A DNA stretch of 64,000 nucleotides, from contig JAEVLN010000023.1 of assembly GCA_018350325.1 (NCBI GenBank), positions 1,055,001 through 1,119,000 of the forward strand, written 5' to 3'. The notes beneath the pieces are model-generated. The model was not told the origin of the DNA, made no database searches, and saw only the letters and a list, made by a program, of their open reading frames with translations. Of the stretch, positions 62,888 through 64,000 are shown in pieces. Numbering within the stretch: the first letter of the stretch is position 1; the number at the start of each line of letters is the position of its first letter. Source of the stretch: Globodera rostochiensis. Lineage: Eukaryota; Nematoda; Chromadorea; Rhabditida; Heteroderidae. Made by a program: the position numbers and the translations under genes.

Positions 62888-64000
62888 CAGGGCTCCCAGA
62901 TGAAAATTTTCAAAAACATCATTTGGGTAGCAAAAAAGCATCATTCGGGACCAAAAAGCATCATTTTTTAAAAACCTTTGTTTAACCGGTAAATAGTGCG
63001 TATCAAATGTTCAAATGACATATTTTTGATTATCCATGATCGATGTAAGTAGTTTTTTGTTTGAAATTAGCATTTGGTAAAATTCGGGGCACGAATAATC
63101 GAAATTGACTTTGATTTGGGCCAGTGATTTCACGGTCTCAACTTTCAATGAATTGCGCACATCCGTCCATTGTGCTGAGCAGAGTGAGAAAACTCGCTCC
63201 ACGAAGGCATTGGATACCGGAATCGACAGAAATTTGCTAACGAGTTTGTACAAGCAGGGAAGGTCTGCGTTGAAAATCTGTTGCCACTTCTGTTCCGTAG
63301 TCAGCTGCTCGAACTCGGCCTCCGGGACTTCTTTCAAGATCTGATTGACTTGACTGATTTCGTCAAACAGCGCATCAGTCATGTCGGGCGCGTACTCGGA
63401 CGCCAATTCGATGATCTCCTCGTGGTCCAGCTGATGCGTTGTGAGTGTAAGCCACCCGATTTGAGTTCGGTACCGCTCGGTGCGGAACCATTTGTCAACG
63501 TATTCCAGTGTGGATTGGTAGAAGAGCTGCAGGGCTTCAAGGTTTACAATAAAAACTGTAAGTTTCGATTCCATTTTTCGCCGTGAAAAAACGCAGCACC
63601 AAAGGGAAAAGTTTGGTGGTTTTATGATTTGAAGCATCAATTGAAATTGAGAATGGCTGGGATGACAAGTCCGAAAGGAAGGTGCGAACCGAAAGTGGTG
63701 CGAGCACTCCTACTTTTAAATTTGAGGCTCGAATATTTAAAAAACTAAAACCTGAAATGATCGCTGCTGTCTTTGTTTGGGCACTGGAGTATTTTTTGGC
63801 AATGGTGGAATCCGGAAAGATTTTTGTGAAGAATCCATCTGAAGAAAGGCAATCGGCAGAAGCAAACGACTGGTTGTGTCTGCAGATATGGAAAGCAAAC
63901 GCTCCTAAAATGTCGATCATTTGAAGTGAAATATTTAAAATAAATACCTTCCGCTGCTGCCGTTTGAAGTTCAATGCTCGTTGGCGCTGAAGAATGCGCG
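62888..64000 (-). mobile_element. hAT transposon, one end in the window
   Basis: It begins CAGGGCTCCCAGATG (YARNG-type hAT terminus) directly after CATAAAAG (62880-62887), the likely 8-bp target copy. The uninterrupted site is seen at 8755-8765. Subterminal AAAGCATCATT words recur three times. It carries hAT transposase fragments on the minus strand and continues beyond the window. Confidence 0.75.
63011..63974 (-). pseudogene. hAT transposase, internally deleted
   Basis: One frame (from beyond 63974 down to about 63537) has LSVRTFLSDLSSQPFSIS and DASNHKTTKLFPLVLRFF, from the first part of the catalytic domain. A second frame (63640-63011) holds the C-terminal dimerisation region (KFLSIPVSNAFVERVFSLCS, WTDVRNSLKVETVKSLAQIK). 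The two frames overlap without matching phase, and the few hundred residues normally between these motifs are missing. It is a deletion derivative and not functional as read. Confidence 0.75.

Overview
The window looks like genomic DNA of a plant-parasitic cyst nematode (Globodera/Heterodera type). The evidence is AT-rich DNA, short introns of about 35-120 nt, several secreted SPRY-domain (SPRYSEC/RBP-type) genes, the F-box-like and BTB-BACK families typical of these nematodes, an astacin, and a nematode-type secreted phospholipase A2-like gene. This assignment is inference from family recognition; no database was searched.

Layout. 0.2-6.2 kb: two convergent SPRYSEC pseudogenes, a 33-bp minisatellite between them, and hAT-type miniature transposons, one of 1,095 bp with a clean 8-bp target duplication inside a SPRYSEC exon. 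9.2-13.6 kb: a six-exon gene with an in-frame stop, the coiled-coil 5' part of another SPRY-family gene, a pogo-like transposon, and an intact two-exon gene for a 106-residue secreted glycine-zipper peptide. 15.4-20.5 kb: a four-exon gene of unknown function, and a secreted phospholipase A2-like gene lying between nested inverted repeats. 20.5-23.8 kb: an apparently intact SPRYSEC gene with a duplicated promoter segment rich in ATGCCA (DOG-box) motifs; its 1.7-kb intron holds a decayed BTB-BACK gene. 24-30.3 kb: a foldback element, a secreted-type protein with 11- and 20-residue tandem repeats, and an F-box-like gene with one stop.

30.66-53.67 kb is a satellite array of about 109 bp per unit, interrupted by a 10,370-bp BEL/Pao LTR retrotransposon (40,718-51,087). 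The retrotransposon has LTRs with no difference I could see, one gag-pol frame, an envelope region resembling the Gn/Gc glycoproteins of phleboviruses, and an extra small ORF behind its own TATA box. Next to the 5' LTR is a reverse-complement copy of the 5' half of a tRNA-Lys(CUU). Three frame breaks (a G9 run, a TAG and a TGA) lie in the integrase-env part.

53.9-60.6 kb carries three minus-strand genes: a Cys-containing gene with a transposon in an intron, an astacin with EGF and CUB domains, and a nine-exon secreted protein I do not recognise. The window ends in a hAT transposon with a deleted transposase.

The host genes that can be read are largely secreted or of families used as parasitism effectors, and they sit among mobile elements that have broken many of them. 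Exon boundaries were deduced by eye from splice signals and phase and have no transcript support.
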